In this document: one piece after another, positions 25,247 through 34,584 of the stretch
Layout of the letters: each line of letters begins with the position of its first letter
Numbering within the stretch: position 1 is the first letter of the stretch
DNA from: Brevibacillus sp.
Lineage (GTDB): Bacteria; Bacillota; Bacilli; Brevibacillales; Brevibacillaceae
NCBI GenBank assembly: GCA_017656235.1
Contig: JACDOF010000012.1
Coordinates: 1-64,000 of the forward strand
Length of the DNA: 64,000 bases
Reading direction: 5' to 3'
Notes under the pieces: generated by a model
Databases searched by the model: none
Seen by the model: only the letters and a program-made list of their open reading frames with translations
What the model was told of the DNA's origin: nothing
Translations under genes and position numbers: made by a program

Positions 25247-26110
25247 TTAACCCTGCTGCCGCTTTCGCGCCAACTGCTCCAGTTTGGCTGCGGCCGCAAG
25301 CGGTGCCGTCGACGATCCCATCCTCGCATGATACGGCTCCTCTCCCCGCCAGCCGTGAAAGTCCGAGCCACCGGTAGCGACCAAGCCATGCTGTTCGGTC
25401 AGCCGCAGATACTTTTCCGTTTTTTCCTGACCGTTGTCGGGATGCCACACTTCAATCCCGTCCAATCCGTACCGGATCAATTCTTCTACCAGTTCGTCGT
25501 CCTCATACAAGCCAGGATGAGCCAAAACGGCGACGCCTCCCGCCGCTTTGATCAGGTCAATTGCCTGCTGCGGCGAGATTCGCGGCGGATTGACGTACGC
25601 AGCTCCATGCCTCCCCAGGTACTTGTCAAACGCTTCGTCGATCGAGTCTACGTAGCCGCGCCTCATCATTTCCGCTGCAATGTGCGGACGGCCGATATTT
25701 TTATCCGGACCTTCCTTTTGCCTGTAGACATCCTCCAAAGAAATCTGCACGCCCAGTTCCTGAAGGCGGGCGATCATCAGCTTGTTCCGTTGATGCCGCG
25801 TGTCGCGCAGGTCGGCCAACACTTTTTGAAACCGTGTGTCCTGATAAGGGACGTAGTATCCCAGCACGTGAATATCCTGTCCTTTGGCCACCGAGCTGAT
25901 TTCCACCCCCGGAACCACCTTGACGCCAAGCTCCTGCCCGGCGGCCAGCGCTTCCTCAATCCCTGCCACCGTATCATGATCGGTGATGGCGAGAGCGGCA
26001 AGCCCTGCTTCTTTGGCCAGCCTGACGTTTTCCGCCGGCAGGCAGGTGCCGTCGGAAGCAGTGGTATGGGAATGCAGATCAGCCTTCTGTTCCCGTGTCT
26101 TTGCATCCAT
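25247..26110 (-). CDS. PHP-domain phosphoesterase (TrpH/RNase AM-like)
   Basis: About 287 aa from ATG 26110 (MDAKTREQK), which sits after AGGAGGGAAAGG; the longer track start has none. The PHP metal motifs are complete: DLHSHTTASDG, ITDHDT, PGVEIS, HVLGYY, GRPHIA, LAHPG and GGSDFHG. Relatives such as E. coli RNase AM/TrpH hydrolyse 3',5'-nucleoside bisphosphates and trim RNA 5' ends. Single-gene unit, divergent from the next gene. Confidence 0.9.
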   Translation of the reverse strand: MDAKTREQKADLHSHTTASDGTCLPAENVRLAKEAGLAALAITDHDTVAGIEEALAAGQELGVKVVPGVEISSVAKGQDIHVLGYYVPYQDTRFQKVLADLRDTRHQRNKLMIARLQELGVQISLEDVYRQKEGPDKNIGRPHIAAEMMRRGYVDSIDEAFDKYLGRHGAAYVNPPRISPQQAIDLIKAAGGVAVLAHPGLYEDDELVEELIRYGLDGIEVWHPDNGQEKTEKYLRLTEQHGLVATGGSDFHGWRGEEPYHARMGSSTAPLAAAAKLEQLARKRQQG

Positions 26111-26200
26111 TCCTTTCCCTCCTAAAAATCGCGTCTGAAACAAACTGGCATCACATATATTCTAAACAAAATTGTTCCTGTATAGGTTAGGAGGGTGTCC

Positions 26201-26575
26201 ATGCAACTGCGAAGCAAAAGTTTGACCGGAGCAATCCAGCCGCTCTCCTTTGTGGATGCCATGCTCCGTCAACAAGGGTTTCGCCGCGTTGGAGAAGAAC
26301 ACGCCCCGCTGTACGATGCCATCATCTACGATTCGGCGACCAGCATTTCTTATTACCTGCGCATACCGACAAGCGTCATCCCGTCCCGTACCGGCCAGGA
26401 CGAACAGACCTTGAAAATCGGCCAGCCCTATATCGAGTCCAAACCGCCGGCGCAAGGAGGAGAAAAGGATGGGATCATCCCCGGTGCGATCCTTCGCGCC
26501 GCCGAATACAAGCTGGCCGAAATTGCCGATTATTTGGCGCATGCAGCATCCCCCGGCAAAAAACGCTTGCGCTGA
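26201..26575 (+). CDS. YugN-like family protein
   Basis: 124 aa from ATG 26201, preceded by AGGAGGGTGTCC; the GTG six bases earlier is too close to the ribosome site. It has an alpha/beta pattern with YYLRIPTSV and LKIGQPYIES, resembling YugN-like proteins of Bacillus, whose function is unknown. I rate the family match as probable only. Transcribed divergently from the PHP gene. Confidence 0.55.
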   Translation: MQLRSKSLTGAIQPLSFVDAMLRQQGFRRVGEEHAPLYDAIIYDSATSISYYLRIPTSVIPSRTGQDEQTLKIGQPYIESKPPAQGGEKDGIIPGAILRAAEYKLAEIADYLAHAASPGKKRLR

Positions 26576-26683
26576 AGGCAGCTACACGTTCTGCCAAAGC
26601 AGTTGATTGGCGGACAAACGATACGATACCCTCTCTTCTTGGAGCAGTCCCGTCAGGTACCCCATCAAGGCCGTACGATACAA

Positions 26684-27111
26684 TTAATGGGTTAACGTGG
26701 TGATCTCGTACATGTGGAGGTGATAGTCTAGATTGTACGCAAGAGTCGCATGGGCCTGCTGCTCATACGGCCCGTGCCCTGGCAGGTAACCGGCAAAATC
26801 CGTGGCCAACAGCCGTTTGATACTGCTGATGGTATCACCGGTGCAGCCCCCATATTCAGGTAGATGGGTTCGAGCAGCGGATAGCGCATTACGGCCTCTT
26901 CCACGGGCGGTGCATACACCTCCGCCTCTGGATAACACTGCAGCAAATAGGCGTTGCCACCATAGTGATCCGCGTGAGCATGTGTCTGTACGATCGCCGC
27001 CAGGGATTGGCCGTCTGCGTCCAATCCTCTTTTTATTTTCCTGGCCCTAAGCACACCATGGCCATCGAACTCCCCCGCTTTTTCCCGCATTGGCCGATTC
27101 TGGACAATCAT
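26684..27111 (-). pseudogene. Metallo-beta-lactamase-fold hydrolase, decayed
   Basis: The upper frame has the metal motif THAHADHYGGNAYLL and a following EAEVYAPPVEEA. After YLNMGAAPVIPSA it loses frame, and the other frame continues SIKRLLATDFAGYLPGHGPYEQQAHATLAYNLDYH, which is a normal C-terminal part of such proteins. About 60-70 residues between (GDT and the second metal ligands) are missing, so there is an internal deletion plus frameshift. Non-functional. Confidence 0.75.
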
Positions 27112-27177
27112 TACAATTTAATCAGCACACAGCAGGCTCTTTCCCTCCGTTACAACCTCGGGGGAGCCGATCCGGTT

Positions 27178-27207
27178 TTGACTGCCCTCTTTCCCAACTG
27201 GTATACT
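27178..27207 (+). promoter_or_regulatory. Strong sigma-A-type promoter for the CNNM gene
   Basis: TTGACT, an 18-base spacer and TATACT match the vegetative consensus closely. Transcription would begin near 27214, giving a leader of about 330 bases before the CNNM start codon. Confidence 0.65.
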
Positions 27208-27213
27208 AGACTC

Positions 27214-27545
27214 AAGAGCAGGTTTTTGCAACTGCTCTGTCCCATCTCTTCCAAACTGCAAGAGAGATGGTTAGGTTATACGCAGACGCTACGCGTTTCG
27301 TCGGGAATAAAGAGAGGTGAATGGCCGTGGGGCAGTGACTCGGGTCGTCCAACTCGTAGATGAAAGATCGGTTTTTTCCTCTGTTTTTTGACGATTTGCA
27401 TAGGCCAAACTGTTGCGAATGTCGTATCATGTTTACGTAAAAGGGCATCTCAACACGGCCATGATGATCAAGTACGTGGAGGTGAATTCTCCTCCTTTTT
27501 ACAAGGACGGAGATCTGATTGGACAGTATTCCAATAGGGGAGATA
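27214..27545 (+). promoter_or_regulatory. Long structured 5' leader upstream of CNNM gene
   Basis: The presumed leader begins with two consecutive hairpins (AGAGCAG/CTGCTCT and CATCTCTT/AAGAGAGATG), then has several GC-rich segments and T-runs at ~27370-27390 (GATCGGTTTTTTCCTC). There is no good ORF. The length and stems suggest a cis-acting RNA. I compared it by eye with M-box and yybP-ykoY leaders and could not assign it. Confidence 0.4.
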
Positions 27546-28883
27546 ATGGAGATTTTTGTAAATCTGCTGCTGGTGCTGTTCCTCGTGTTTCTCAACGGCT
27601 TTTTTGTAGCAGCAGAGTTTTCGCTGGTGAAAGTCCGCCAAACCCGGCTGGCGCAACTGGTAAGCGAAGGAAACCGCAGAGCGCGATACGCCCAGAAGGT
27701 TACCGAACAACTGGATGCGTATCTGTCAGCCTGTCAGCTGGGCATCACACTCGCTTCGCTCGGCCTGGGCTGGATCGGTGAACCGGCGATTGCCAAACTC
27801 ATTGTTGAACCGCTGTTAGGCAACTTTCAACTGGATCCTGCGCTGATCCACACGATTTCGTTTGCCATCGCCTTCGGGACGATCACGTTCCTGCACATCG
27901 TCATCGGTGAGTTGGGGCCTAAATCGATCGCCATTCAAAAAGCGGAAGGTACTTCTCTCTGGGTTGCAGCACCGCTGATGTTTTTCTACAAACTCAGCTA
28001 TCCGGCAATCTGGCTGTTAAACGGAGCGGCCAACCTCCTCCTGCGCAGGCTGGGCATCGAGCCGGCTACCGAGCACGATCTGGCCCATACGGAAGAGGAG
28101 ATTCGCCTGCTGGTTAACCAGAGTCACAAAAGCGGACATATCGACCAAACGGAACTGGTACTGGTGGACAATGTATTCGACTTCTCGGAACGGCTCGCTC
28201 GCGAGATCATGATTCCGCGTATCGACATTGTTTGTCTGTATGAAAATCACAGCTATCAGGAAAACTTGGAAATCATCCGGCAGTCGCGCCACTCCCGATA
28301 TCCTGTGGCCCAAGGCGACAAGGACCACATCATCGGCTTTGTGCACGCCTCAGACTTCTACCTGTCGGCCTTGACCAACGGGGAAGCAGACGTCAAGCAG
28401 CTGCTGCGGCCCGTGCTGACAGTACCTGAATCGATGGAAGTGAGCCACGTCCTTCGCCTGATGCAGAAGCGCCGTTCACAGCTTGCCATCGTGATCGACG
28501 AGTACGGCGGTACGGCCGGCATGCTGACGATGGAAGACATCCTGGAGGAAATCGTCGGCGACATTCAGGACGAATTCGACGAAAATGTACGTCCTGACAT
28601 AGAAAGTTCCAACAATGTCCTGTCTGTTTCCGGCAAGACTCTCTTAAATGAGCTGCGTGATTACATTCCGATTGAAATCCACTCGGATGAGGTGGATACC
28701 ATCGCCGGTTGGCTGTACAGTCAGCTTAACGAAGAAGTGGCGGAAGGGCAATCCGTGCGCTACAACAACTATCAGTTTACCATAACGGAACTGGAAAACC
28801 ACCGGATTAACCGCGTCGGCATCACGCTGATCGAACCGGAGGATGAACCCAAAGACAAGCAGGATATGTTGATGCAAGCATAA
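27546..28883 (+). CDS. CNNM/CorC-type membrane protein (DUF21-CBS-CorC_HlyC)
   Basis: 445 aa from [10 protein letters not shown] (ATG 27546 after AGGGGAG). N-terminal DUF21 domain with about four hydrophobic segments ([43 protein letters not shown]), then a CBS pair ([13 protein letters not shown]... and [28 protein letters not shown]) and a C-terminal CorC/HlyC domain. The family transports or regulates Mg2+ and is often labelled hemolysin. A paralogue is at 49.7-51.0 kb. A strong promoter and long leader suggest control by RNA structure. Confidence 0.9.
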   Translation: MEIFVNLLLVLFLVFLNGFFVAAEFSLVKVRQTRLAQLVSEGNRRARYAQKVTEQLDAYLSACQLGITLASLGLGWIGEPAIAKLIVEPLLGNFQLDPALIHTISFAIAFGTITFLHIVIGELGPKSIAIQKAEGTSLWVAAPLMFFYKLSYPAIWLLNGAANLLLRRLGIEPATEHDLAHTEEEIRLLVNQSHKSGHIDQTELVLVDNVFDFSERLAREIMIPRIDIVCLYENHSYQENLEIIRQSRHSRYPVAQGDKDHIIGFVHASDFYLSALTNGEADVKQLLRPVLTVPESMEVSHVLRLMQKRRSQLAIVIDEYGGTAGMLTMEDILEEIVGDIQDEFDENVRPDIESSNNVLSVSGKTLLNELRDYIPIEIHSDEVDTIAGWLYSQLNEEVAEGQSVRYNNYQFTITELENHRINRVGITLIEPEDEPKDKQDMLMQA

Positions 28884-28885
28884 CG

Positions 28886-28923
28886 GCAGCCCCTCTCCAG
28901 CGGGAGGGGCGCCGCTTTTTCTT
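28886..28923 (+). terminator. Terminator after CNNM gene
   Basis: GCCCCTCTCCAGCGGGAGGGGCG forms a GC-rich stem followed by CCGCTTTTTCTTTC, seven bases after the stop codon. The next gene starts just beyond. Confidence 0.75.
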
Positions 28924-28930
28924 TCCCGTC

Positions 28931-31222
28931 GTGCCGCTTGTACACCACAGCAGATTTGGAGTGATCGATGCCTTGCGTCTTGCACAAATCGACAACCAGT
29001 TGATCCGTCTGTGCAGCGATACATATGAGAACATTGCAGAGTGGCGCTTCCTCGCCGATCAGGGGAAGATCGTCTGTCCGGCCTGCCGGGGCAGGCTGCG
29101 ACTCGTAGCGGGGATCAGCGACGCCCCCCGCTTCATCCATGCCGCTCCGACAACCTGCAGCGGGTATGCGGAGACAATCGTACAGCGGCAAAGCCCCGCA
29201 CAGGCCGAAACGGCGGCAGCAGCGGAACCAAAAGCCGCTCCATATAGCCGCCGGCTCATTCCCCGCCACACCGTGCCAGGTGATACCAGACTTGAGGAAG
29301 ATACCTACCACCCCATGCAGTGGCAGGCGATCACGACGACAGAGGGACCGCTGTTGATCCTGGCCGGGGCAGGCAGCGGCAAAACCCGTGTCATGGCGGC
29401 TCGAACCGCTTACCTGATTCGCGAAAAAAGAGCAGATCCCCGCTCCATCATGGTGGTCACCTTTACGACCAAGGCAGCGGAAGAGATTCGCCGCCGTCTG
29501 GCTGCCAGACTCTCTTCCAGCCAGGCTGCATCCTTGATTGCCGGCACGTTTCACGGCCTGTTCTACCGGATCTTGTGCTACCACGATCCGCAGGTCTGGG
29601 ACCAGCGGCACCTGCTGAAACAGGATTGGCAGAAGGCTCGCCTGCTCCGGGAAAGCGGGCTGTTGGATTCGCTTGATGCCTGTCCAGGGGAAGCGGATCT
29701 TCTCGCCGCACTGGCTGTGATCAGCCGCTGGAAGAACGAATGCCTTATGCCGGACGATCTGGCGGGATGTCCCCCTTCCCTTGACGAAGAAAAACTGGCG
29801 CACGAGCTGTATCCGCTGTACGAACAGGCCAAACGGCGCGGCGGGTGGTTTGACTTTGACGACATGCTGCTCGGCTGCTATCACCTGCTGCGCGATCAGC
29901 CGCAGATTCGCAAGCAGTACCAGACGCGGATTACCCATATCATGATTGACGAGTTTCAGGACATCAACCGGGTGCAGTATGAGACGGTCAAAATGCTGGC
30001 CGCGCCGCAAAACAACCTGTGCGTGATCGGCGATGACGATCAATCGATCTACGGGTTTCGCGGCAGTGACCCCCAGTACATACTCGGGTTTACCCGGGAC
30101 TATCCGGACGCCCGTTCCATTACCCTGGACGTTAACTATCGGTCGCGTTCTTCCATCGTCAGCCTGGGCTGCTCCCTGATCGGCAACAACCGCACGCGCT
30201 GGAAGAAGGACTTGAAAGGGTACCATCAGGAGGAAGGAGACTGCTACCTCTTTCATCCAGAGGACGAGGAAGAACAGGCCGCCCGCATCACCGACGAAAT
30301 CACTACCCTGCTGGAGGCGGGCATGATCCCGGGAGAGATCGCCATCCTGTTTCGCACCTACGAATCGAGCCGGCCCATCCTGGAGCATCTGATGAAGGCC
30401 GGCATTCCCTTCTCTTATTTCCGCGAAGGGGAACCGTTTTATCAGCGGCAAGCGGTACGCTGGGCGCTGGGTTACCTGCGGCTGGCCCTCCACCCCGACG
30501 ACCATGATGCGCTGCGGGACATCCTGCCAACGCTGTACATCGCGGCCGATCAGTGGAACACGATCCGCAGCCAAGCCATCCTCCACGATACAACCGTGCT
30601 GGATGCGCTTCCCGCTCTGCCAGACTTGAAAGGATTCCAACGAAAGCATCTTGAGCAGGTGGTCTCTGTCCTGCGTCACCTGCCCGCCTGCTCGCCAAAA
30701 CAGGCCCTGGAGCTTATTTACGAAGATTTGAAACTTCGCGACTACGTGAAAAAACGGTCCAAAGACCGCCCCGGCGGTGCGGACGAACGCGCAGCAGACG
30801 ATTTGCGCCAACTGCTGTCAGCAGCCAAACGGCATGCCACCATCGGGGCCTTCCTGGTCCATCTGGAGGAAGCGGCCCGTTGGGAAAGGGAGATCTACTC
30901 CAAGGGCGCCGTTCCCCCTGATGCCGTGCAGGTGATGAGCATCCATCGCGCCAAAGGTTTGGAGTTTGACACGGTGTTTCTGGCCGATCTGATCGAAGGG
31001 GTGCTGCCCCATGAGTACGCCTTGGAGCAGCTGCGCCGCCACAACCCCTCTGCGCTGGAAGAAGAGCGTCGGCTGATGTACGTGGCCATTACCCGCGCCC
31101 GCCACAAGCTTTTCCTCGGGGTTCCGCGGGAGCGTTTTGGCCGGCAAACCAAAATGTCCCGCTTTGTCGCGGAAATGGAGAGAGCGGAACAACAATCTGC
31201 ACGCCTGAAGCGAGAACAGTGA
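28931..31222 (+). CDS. yjcD: UvrD/Rep-family DNA helicase (YjcD-like)
   Basis: 763 aa as tracked. SF1A motifs: I LAGAGSGKTRVMAAR, Ia VTFTTKAAEEIRRRL, II MIDEFQDINRVQ, III VIGDDDQSIYGFRG, IV LDVNYRS, V MSIHRAKGLEFDTVFL, VI RRLMYVAITRARHKLFLG. Ahead of the helicase lies a ~95-residue region with CPACRGRLRLVAG and a later H and C that resembles the nuclease-like start of CoiA proteins or a zinc knuckle. B. subtilis YjcD has the same size and neighbourhood. The start is uncertain: GTG 28931 overlaps the terminator region, and GTG or TTG codons after TTTGGAG near 28960 are alternatives. Confidence 0.88.
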   Translation: MPLVHHSRFGVIDALRLAQIDNQLIRLCSDTYENIAEWRFLADQGKIVCPACRGRLRLVAGISDAPRFIHAAPTTCSGYAETIVQRQSPAQAETAAAAEPKAAPYSRRLIPRHTVPGDTRLEEDTYHPMQWQAITTTEGPLLILAGAGSGKTRVMAARTAYLIREKRADPRSIMVVTFTTKAAEEIRRRLAARLSSSQAASLIAGTFHGLFYRILCYHDPQVWDQRHLLKQDWQKARLLRESGLLDSLDACPGEADLLAALAVISRWKNECLMPDDLAGCPPSLDEEKLAHELYPLYEQAKRRGGWFDFDDMLLGCYHLLRDQPQIRKQYQTRITHIMIDEFQDINRVQYETVKMLAAPQNNLCVIGDDDQSIYGFRGSDPQYILGFTRDYPDARSITLDVNYRSRSSIVSLGCSLIGNNRTRWKKDLKGYHQEEGDCYLFHPEDEEEQAARITDEITTLLEAGMIPGEIAILFRTYESSRPILEHLMKAGIPFSYFREGEPFYQRQAVRWALGYLRLALHPDDHDALRDILPTLYIAADQWNTIRSQAILHDTTVLDALPALPDLKGFQRKHLEQVVSVLRHLPACSPKQALELIYEDLKLRDYVKKRSKDRPGGADERAADDLRQLLSAAKRHATIGAFLVHLEEAARWEREIYSKGAVPPDAVQVMSIHRAKGLEFDTVFLADLIEGVLPHEYALEQLRRHNPSALEEERRLMYVAITRARHKLFLGVPRERFGRQTKMSRFVAEMERAEQQSARLKREQ

Positions 31223-31422
31223 CGGTTAGGGCCGGTCTACCGGGAGTTGGGGCTGTCAGCCTCTCTCCCGCTCCCCCTCCTCTCCGCCCCCTCTTCCCCG
31301 CCGCTCTTCGCGGCTCGCAAGCAACTGGACGGAAGCATCATCAGCACTCTCATCAATGGTTTTTTCCCTACACATATGCAGCAGCAGTTCCTGATGGGTG
31401 GTTATGACCGGAAACAACGAAA

Positions 31423-31478
31423 AAACTCCCTCCTTCGGCATTTGTACTCATCCTGCCTTGGAAGGGAGTCTTTTATTC
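31423..31478. terminator. Terminator between yjcD and fabI
   Basis: ACTCCCTCC pairs with GGAAGGGAGT across a loop of about 32 bases, followed by CTTTTATT; the left side carries a run of A, so it may work in both directions for the converging yjcD and fabI genes. The remainder of 31223-31538 shows no gene. Confidence 0.6.
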
Positions 31479-31538
31479 GTCTGCTCACGGTACAGGTGAA
31501 GGGAATAACATCCCGTCACACCTGAACGCCTGCTCCGC

Positions 31539-32315
31539 CTAGCGGCCCATGATGCTGTATCCGGCATCGACGTGGATGATTTCGCCGGTTATGCCGCGTG
31601 ACAGGTGGCTGAAGAGAAACAGCGCGGTATCGCCCACATCGGATTGGTCAACCGTACGGCGCAGGGGAGCTTTCTCTTCAATTTCCTTGAGAATGCTGTT
31701 GAAGTTGCGCACTCCTTTTGCGGCCAAGGTACGGATCGGACCGGCGGAGATGGCATTGACACGAATCTGCTCTTTGCCCAGGTCGCTGGCCAGGTAGCGC
31801 ACGCTGGCGTCAAGCGCTGCTTTGGCCACACCCATTACATTGTAGTTGGGAACGACCCGCTCGCCGCCAAGGTAGGTAAGGGTCACGATGCTGCCGCCCT
31901 CCGTCATCAGCGGACGCGCTTCCCTCGCTACCGCTACCAGGGAATAGGCACTGATGTCCTGAGCCAGCGCGTACCCGTCCCGCGAGGTGTTGATGAATTC
32001 GCCTTCCAGTTCCTCCGTCTTGGCAAAGGCGATGCAGTGCGCCACGCCGTGGAGAACGCCGACCTTCTCTTTGATCTCGGCAAACGCTTTGCGAATGTCT
32101 TCGTCGCTGGTCACGTCACAGGGAATGAGCAGCGGTTCCGGCTGATCCAACGTGGCGGCCAAATCGGCTACATTGTCGCGCAGCCTGTCTCCCTGATACG
32201 TGAAGATCAGGTTGGCACCCGCCTTGGACAGCGACTGGGCAATCCCCCACGCAATGCTGCGGTGGTTGGCTACCCCCATGATCAAAATGTTCTTTCCTTG
32301 CAACAAGGTATTCAT
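31539..32315 (-). CDS. fabI: Enoyl-[acyl-carrier-protein] reductase (NADH), FabI
   Basis: 258 aa, the usual FabI size. NAD-binding GVANHRSIAWGIA, YNVMGVAKAALDASVRYLA (the Y-x6-K FabI active site), and AGPIRTLAAKG are all characteristic. FabI catalyses the last step of each fatty-acid elongation cycle and is the triclosan target. Single gene; the start ATG follows AAAGGGGCCGATAC. Confidence 0.95.
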   Translation of the reverse strand: MNTLLQGKNILIMGVANHRSIAWGIAQSLSKAGANLIFTYQGDRLRDNVADLAATLDQPEPLLIPCDVTSDEDIRKAFAEIKEKVGVLHGVAHCIAFAKTEELEGEFINTSRDGYALAQDISAYSLVAVAREARPLMTEGGSIVTLTYLGGERVVPNYNVMGVAKAALDASVRYLASDLGKEQIRVNAISAGPIRTLAAKGVRNFNSILKEIEEKAPLRRTVDQSDVGDTALFLFSHLSRGITGEIIHVDAGYSIMGR

Positions 32316-32432
32316 TATGTATCGGCCCCTTTATCAAATCTTTCCTTCGCCATTATATACTATCTTGCTGCGAGTGACGAGAGCCTGGACCGCAAGAAAA
32401 AGAAAACAGGGCAAAACCGGCCTTCTTGCGGC

Positions 32433-32609
32433 TCATTCGCCCTGCTGCATCGCGCTGTCCAGTTGTTCCGGGGGAGCAGCGGCAGCGTTTTTGTCAAACA
32501 CCCACCCCGACTCCAGCGGATTTAGCGCCGTCCCCAGGGCAGGCAGTTCTGCCTGCATTTCCGCGGACGTTTCTTTTTCGAATGGTATTTTTTTGTTTTC
32601 TTCTTCCAT
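32433..32609 (-). CDS. Small acidic protein, unknown
   Basis: 58 aa, missed by the ORF track. Starts at ATG 32609 behind GGGAGGGCAAG and reads MEEENKKIPFEKETSAEM, then ALNPLESGWVFDKNAAAAPPEQLDSAMQQGE. Rich in Glu, Pro and Ala, no membrane segment. No family recognised. It lies between fabI and the ZIP transporter gene on the same strand; the ribosome site and clean stop support expression. Confidence 0.55.
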   Translation of the reverse strand: MEEENKKIPFEKETSAEMQAELPALGTALNPLESGWVFDKNAAAAPPEQLDSAMQQGE

Positions 32610-32661
32610 CTTGCCCTCCCGTGTTCTCTTTTCCCCCTATTGTCGGGAAAATATCCCTTGT

Positions 32662-33399
32662 TTATACGTGGGGATGCAGATGAAAGCGGAACAACAGCGT
32701 AAGCAGCATGTACAGGAGCACACCGCCGACGAAGTATACGGGAAATCGGAGGTGCCGGGTCTTCTGAACAAAGGGCACCAGATGGCCCATCGCCACATAG
32801 AGAAAGATTCCGGTAGCCAGGGCCAGTACGACCCGTATGCCTTCCTTCGGCATCAGATCCTGAACCATGCACATGATCAAGCCTCCAAACAAGGTGGCTG
32901 CCGCAAGCGCAGCGGTGCCGATGAACGCAAGCAGGCGGTTGTTGCTGGAGACCATCAGCAGAGAAGCTGCCGTTACGCCTTCCGGAATCTTGTGCAGCAG
33001 CAGCGCCACAATGAGCGAAAATCCGAGCGCAGCATCCGCTTGCAAGCTGGCGACCAGGGACACTCCCTCCAAAAAGGCATGAATGGACAGCCCGGCCAAT
33101 ATCCCGTTTATCTGTATCCTGCCCGGAACATCTCGTCGATGAAACAGAACATCCGTCACGAACAACAAAAGAAAACCCACCAGTATCACGACCGCATAGG
33201 ATGAGTCGCCATCTCCGATGCTGCGCGGCAGCAGATCTAGCACGGTCAAGGCCAACAACAGGCCGGCTCCCGCACTTACCATTGCGTACAGGGCGCTCTC
33301 TGACCAGGCAATCCGCATGAACAGGAGAATTCCCCCAAAAGCTGTGGCCAATGACGCCAGAACCAAAACAAGCGGCAGAAATAACGCGTTCGTTCCCAT
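32662..33399 (-). CDS. ZIP-family metal transporter
   Basis: 245 aa from MGTNALFLP (ATG 33399 after GAGGAAAGAAGG). About eight membrane helices; the metal-site helices are IHAFLEGVSLVAS and LLLHKIPEGVTAASLL, with the conserved His and Glu of helices 4 and 5. A His-rich C-terminus (RFHLHPHV) may bind metal. Probable import of Zn2+ or another divalent cation. Divergent from the RacA-like gene; 33400-33726 holds only promoter-type sequence. Confidence 0.88.
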   Translation of the reverse strand: MGTNALFLPLVLVLASLATAFGGILLFMRIAWSESALYAMVSAGAGLLLALTVLDLLPRSIGDGDSSYAVVILVGFLLLFVTDVLFHRRDVPGRIQINGILAGLSIHAFLEGVSLVASLQADAALGFSLIVALLLHKIPEGVTAASLLMVSSNNRLLAFIGTAALAAATLFGGLIMCMVQDLMPKEGIRVVLALATGIFLYVAMGHLVPFVQKTRHLRFPVYFVGGVLLYMLLTLLFRFHLHPHV

Positions 33400-33726
33400 G
33401 AAAAGCCTTCTTTCCTCGGGGATGAGGACAACCGTCTCTTCATGTCTACGCACCCGAACCGCGCATTATGAGAGGTTTTGTCCCGCAACTTGCGCTTGAC
33501 CCGTACTGAACAAGTGTCGCCTGGCAAGAGACAGAAATTGTCGAAAGGAGAGATGATCCCTGTGCGAGCGAGCCCCTCTCCATCAACCGACAATAATCAG
33601 CCAGCATGTCCAAATTCGCCGAAAACGAGGTCTTTATGAGAACCTTTGTCGATTCTCTTTTTCCGGGAAAAAATGGTGCTATAATGTCCACATATCGTAC
33701 TGCATACCTGTAAAGGAGTGATGGCG

Positions 33727-34350
33727 ATGAGTCTGAACGTACAGGTCTGGATGGCTTCCAAGGAAGTGGCAGAGCGCTTACAGGTACACGTCCGCACACT
33801 GCGCAACTGGCTGGAGATGTTTGTACCGGCCAAAGACCTGAAAAAGAACGCACAAGGTCACTACATGATCAGTGAACAGGGGTTTTTGCTGCTGAAAGAA
33901 GTGAAGGAGAGAAAGGATGCCGGGAATGCCTCGCTTCAGGACATCCAGCAGCAATTGATCGCAGAGGGACTGCTGTCGCTGCACGACCTGGCACGCGAGG
34001 AGACGGCGTCAGCTTCCGAAGCTCCCTCCCTGCCAGCCAACCGCGAAACAGCCCTCACGACTGCCTTTCGTGAAATGGAACTCGCCGTCCAGGAAACACT
34101 GTGCCGATTCCAGGAAGAACTGTCCCGCCTCTCCGCCCTGCAGCAGACACAGACGAGCATCTTGAAAAAAATGGCCGATATTGAAGAGTTGCAGGAGTCG
34201 CTTCGCCTGGAACTGCGCCGCGTGACCTTTGAAATGGATCTGATGCAGCAGCGCCTGACCAAGCGAAAACATCGGCAGGAGCGCTATCAGTCCCGCTTCT
34301 CGATTAATCCGCTGCGTTGGTTCCGCAGTGATGAGCGAGCGACACCGTGA
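33727..34350 (+). CDS. MerR/RacA-like helix-turn-helix and coiled-coil protein
   Basis: 207 aa from ATG 33727 (eight bases after AAAGGAG). The N-terminal winged-helix motif is WMASKEVAERLQVHVRTLRNWLEMF, then YMISEQGFLLLKEVKE; a long helical, probably coiled-coil region follows (TAFREMELAVQETLCRFQEELSRLSALQQTQ, EELQESLRLELRRVTFEMDLMQQRL) and a basic tail. This layout resembles B. subtilis RacA (chromosome anchoring at sporulation) more than ligand-binding MerR regulators. The exact role is inferred. Confidence 0.6.
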   Translation: MSLNVQVWMASKEVAERLQVHVRTLRNWLEMFVPAKDLKKNAQGHYMISEQGFLLLKEVKERKDAGNASLQDIQQQLIAEGLLSLHDLAREETASASEAPSLPANRETALTTAFREMELAVQETLCRFQEELSRLSALQQTQTSILKKMADIEELQESLRLELRRVTFEMDLMQQRLTKRKHRQERYQSRFSINPLRWFRSDERATP

Positions 34351-34383
34351 CATATGCTGTCCGGCAGTAAGCCGGACACCAGA

Positions 34384-34412
34384 GAAGACCCCATGGCGGG
34401 TCTTTTGTTATG
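34384..34412 (+). terminator. Terminator after the RacA-like gene
   Basis: AAGACCC, a short loop (CATGG) and CGGGTCTT followed by TTGTT form a compact terminator. A second hairpin, TGTCCGGC/GCCGGACA at ~34355-34375, lies between it and the stop codon. Confidence 0.8.
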
Positions 34413-34513
34413 GGATCAGGCAGGATTTGAGCCGGATCAGCCAGATTTATCCGCTAACCGGCGCTTACCACGTCTCAGCAGGCGAGGGGAGGGATCAGGT
34501 GCACTGGTTCGCT

Positions 34514-34542
34514 TTGACCATATTTCCAGATTCATGCTACAA
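34514..34542 (+). promoter_or_regulatory. Putative sigma-A promoter of the NAGGN-like operon
   Basis: TTGACC, a 17-base spacer and CTACAA precede the amidotransferase start by about 45 bases. The -35 is near consensus and the -10 weaker, which could fit regulation by osmotic conditions, but no operator is recognised. Confidence 0.45.
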
Positions 34543-34584
34543 AGAGAAGGTACTGATTTTTTAAGACAGGAGTGATGTGCAGGA

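Noticed and set aside
27214-27545. Assigning the CNNM leader to the M-box Mg2+ riboswitch
   Set aside because: By eye the conserved M-box blocks are not present in the right order; left as an unassigned leader.
28772-30811. Long minus-strand ORF of 679 codons
   Set aside because: It is the antisense shadow of the yjcD helicase gene, whose motifs are complete. It has no recognisable domain or ribosome site.
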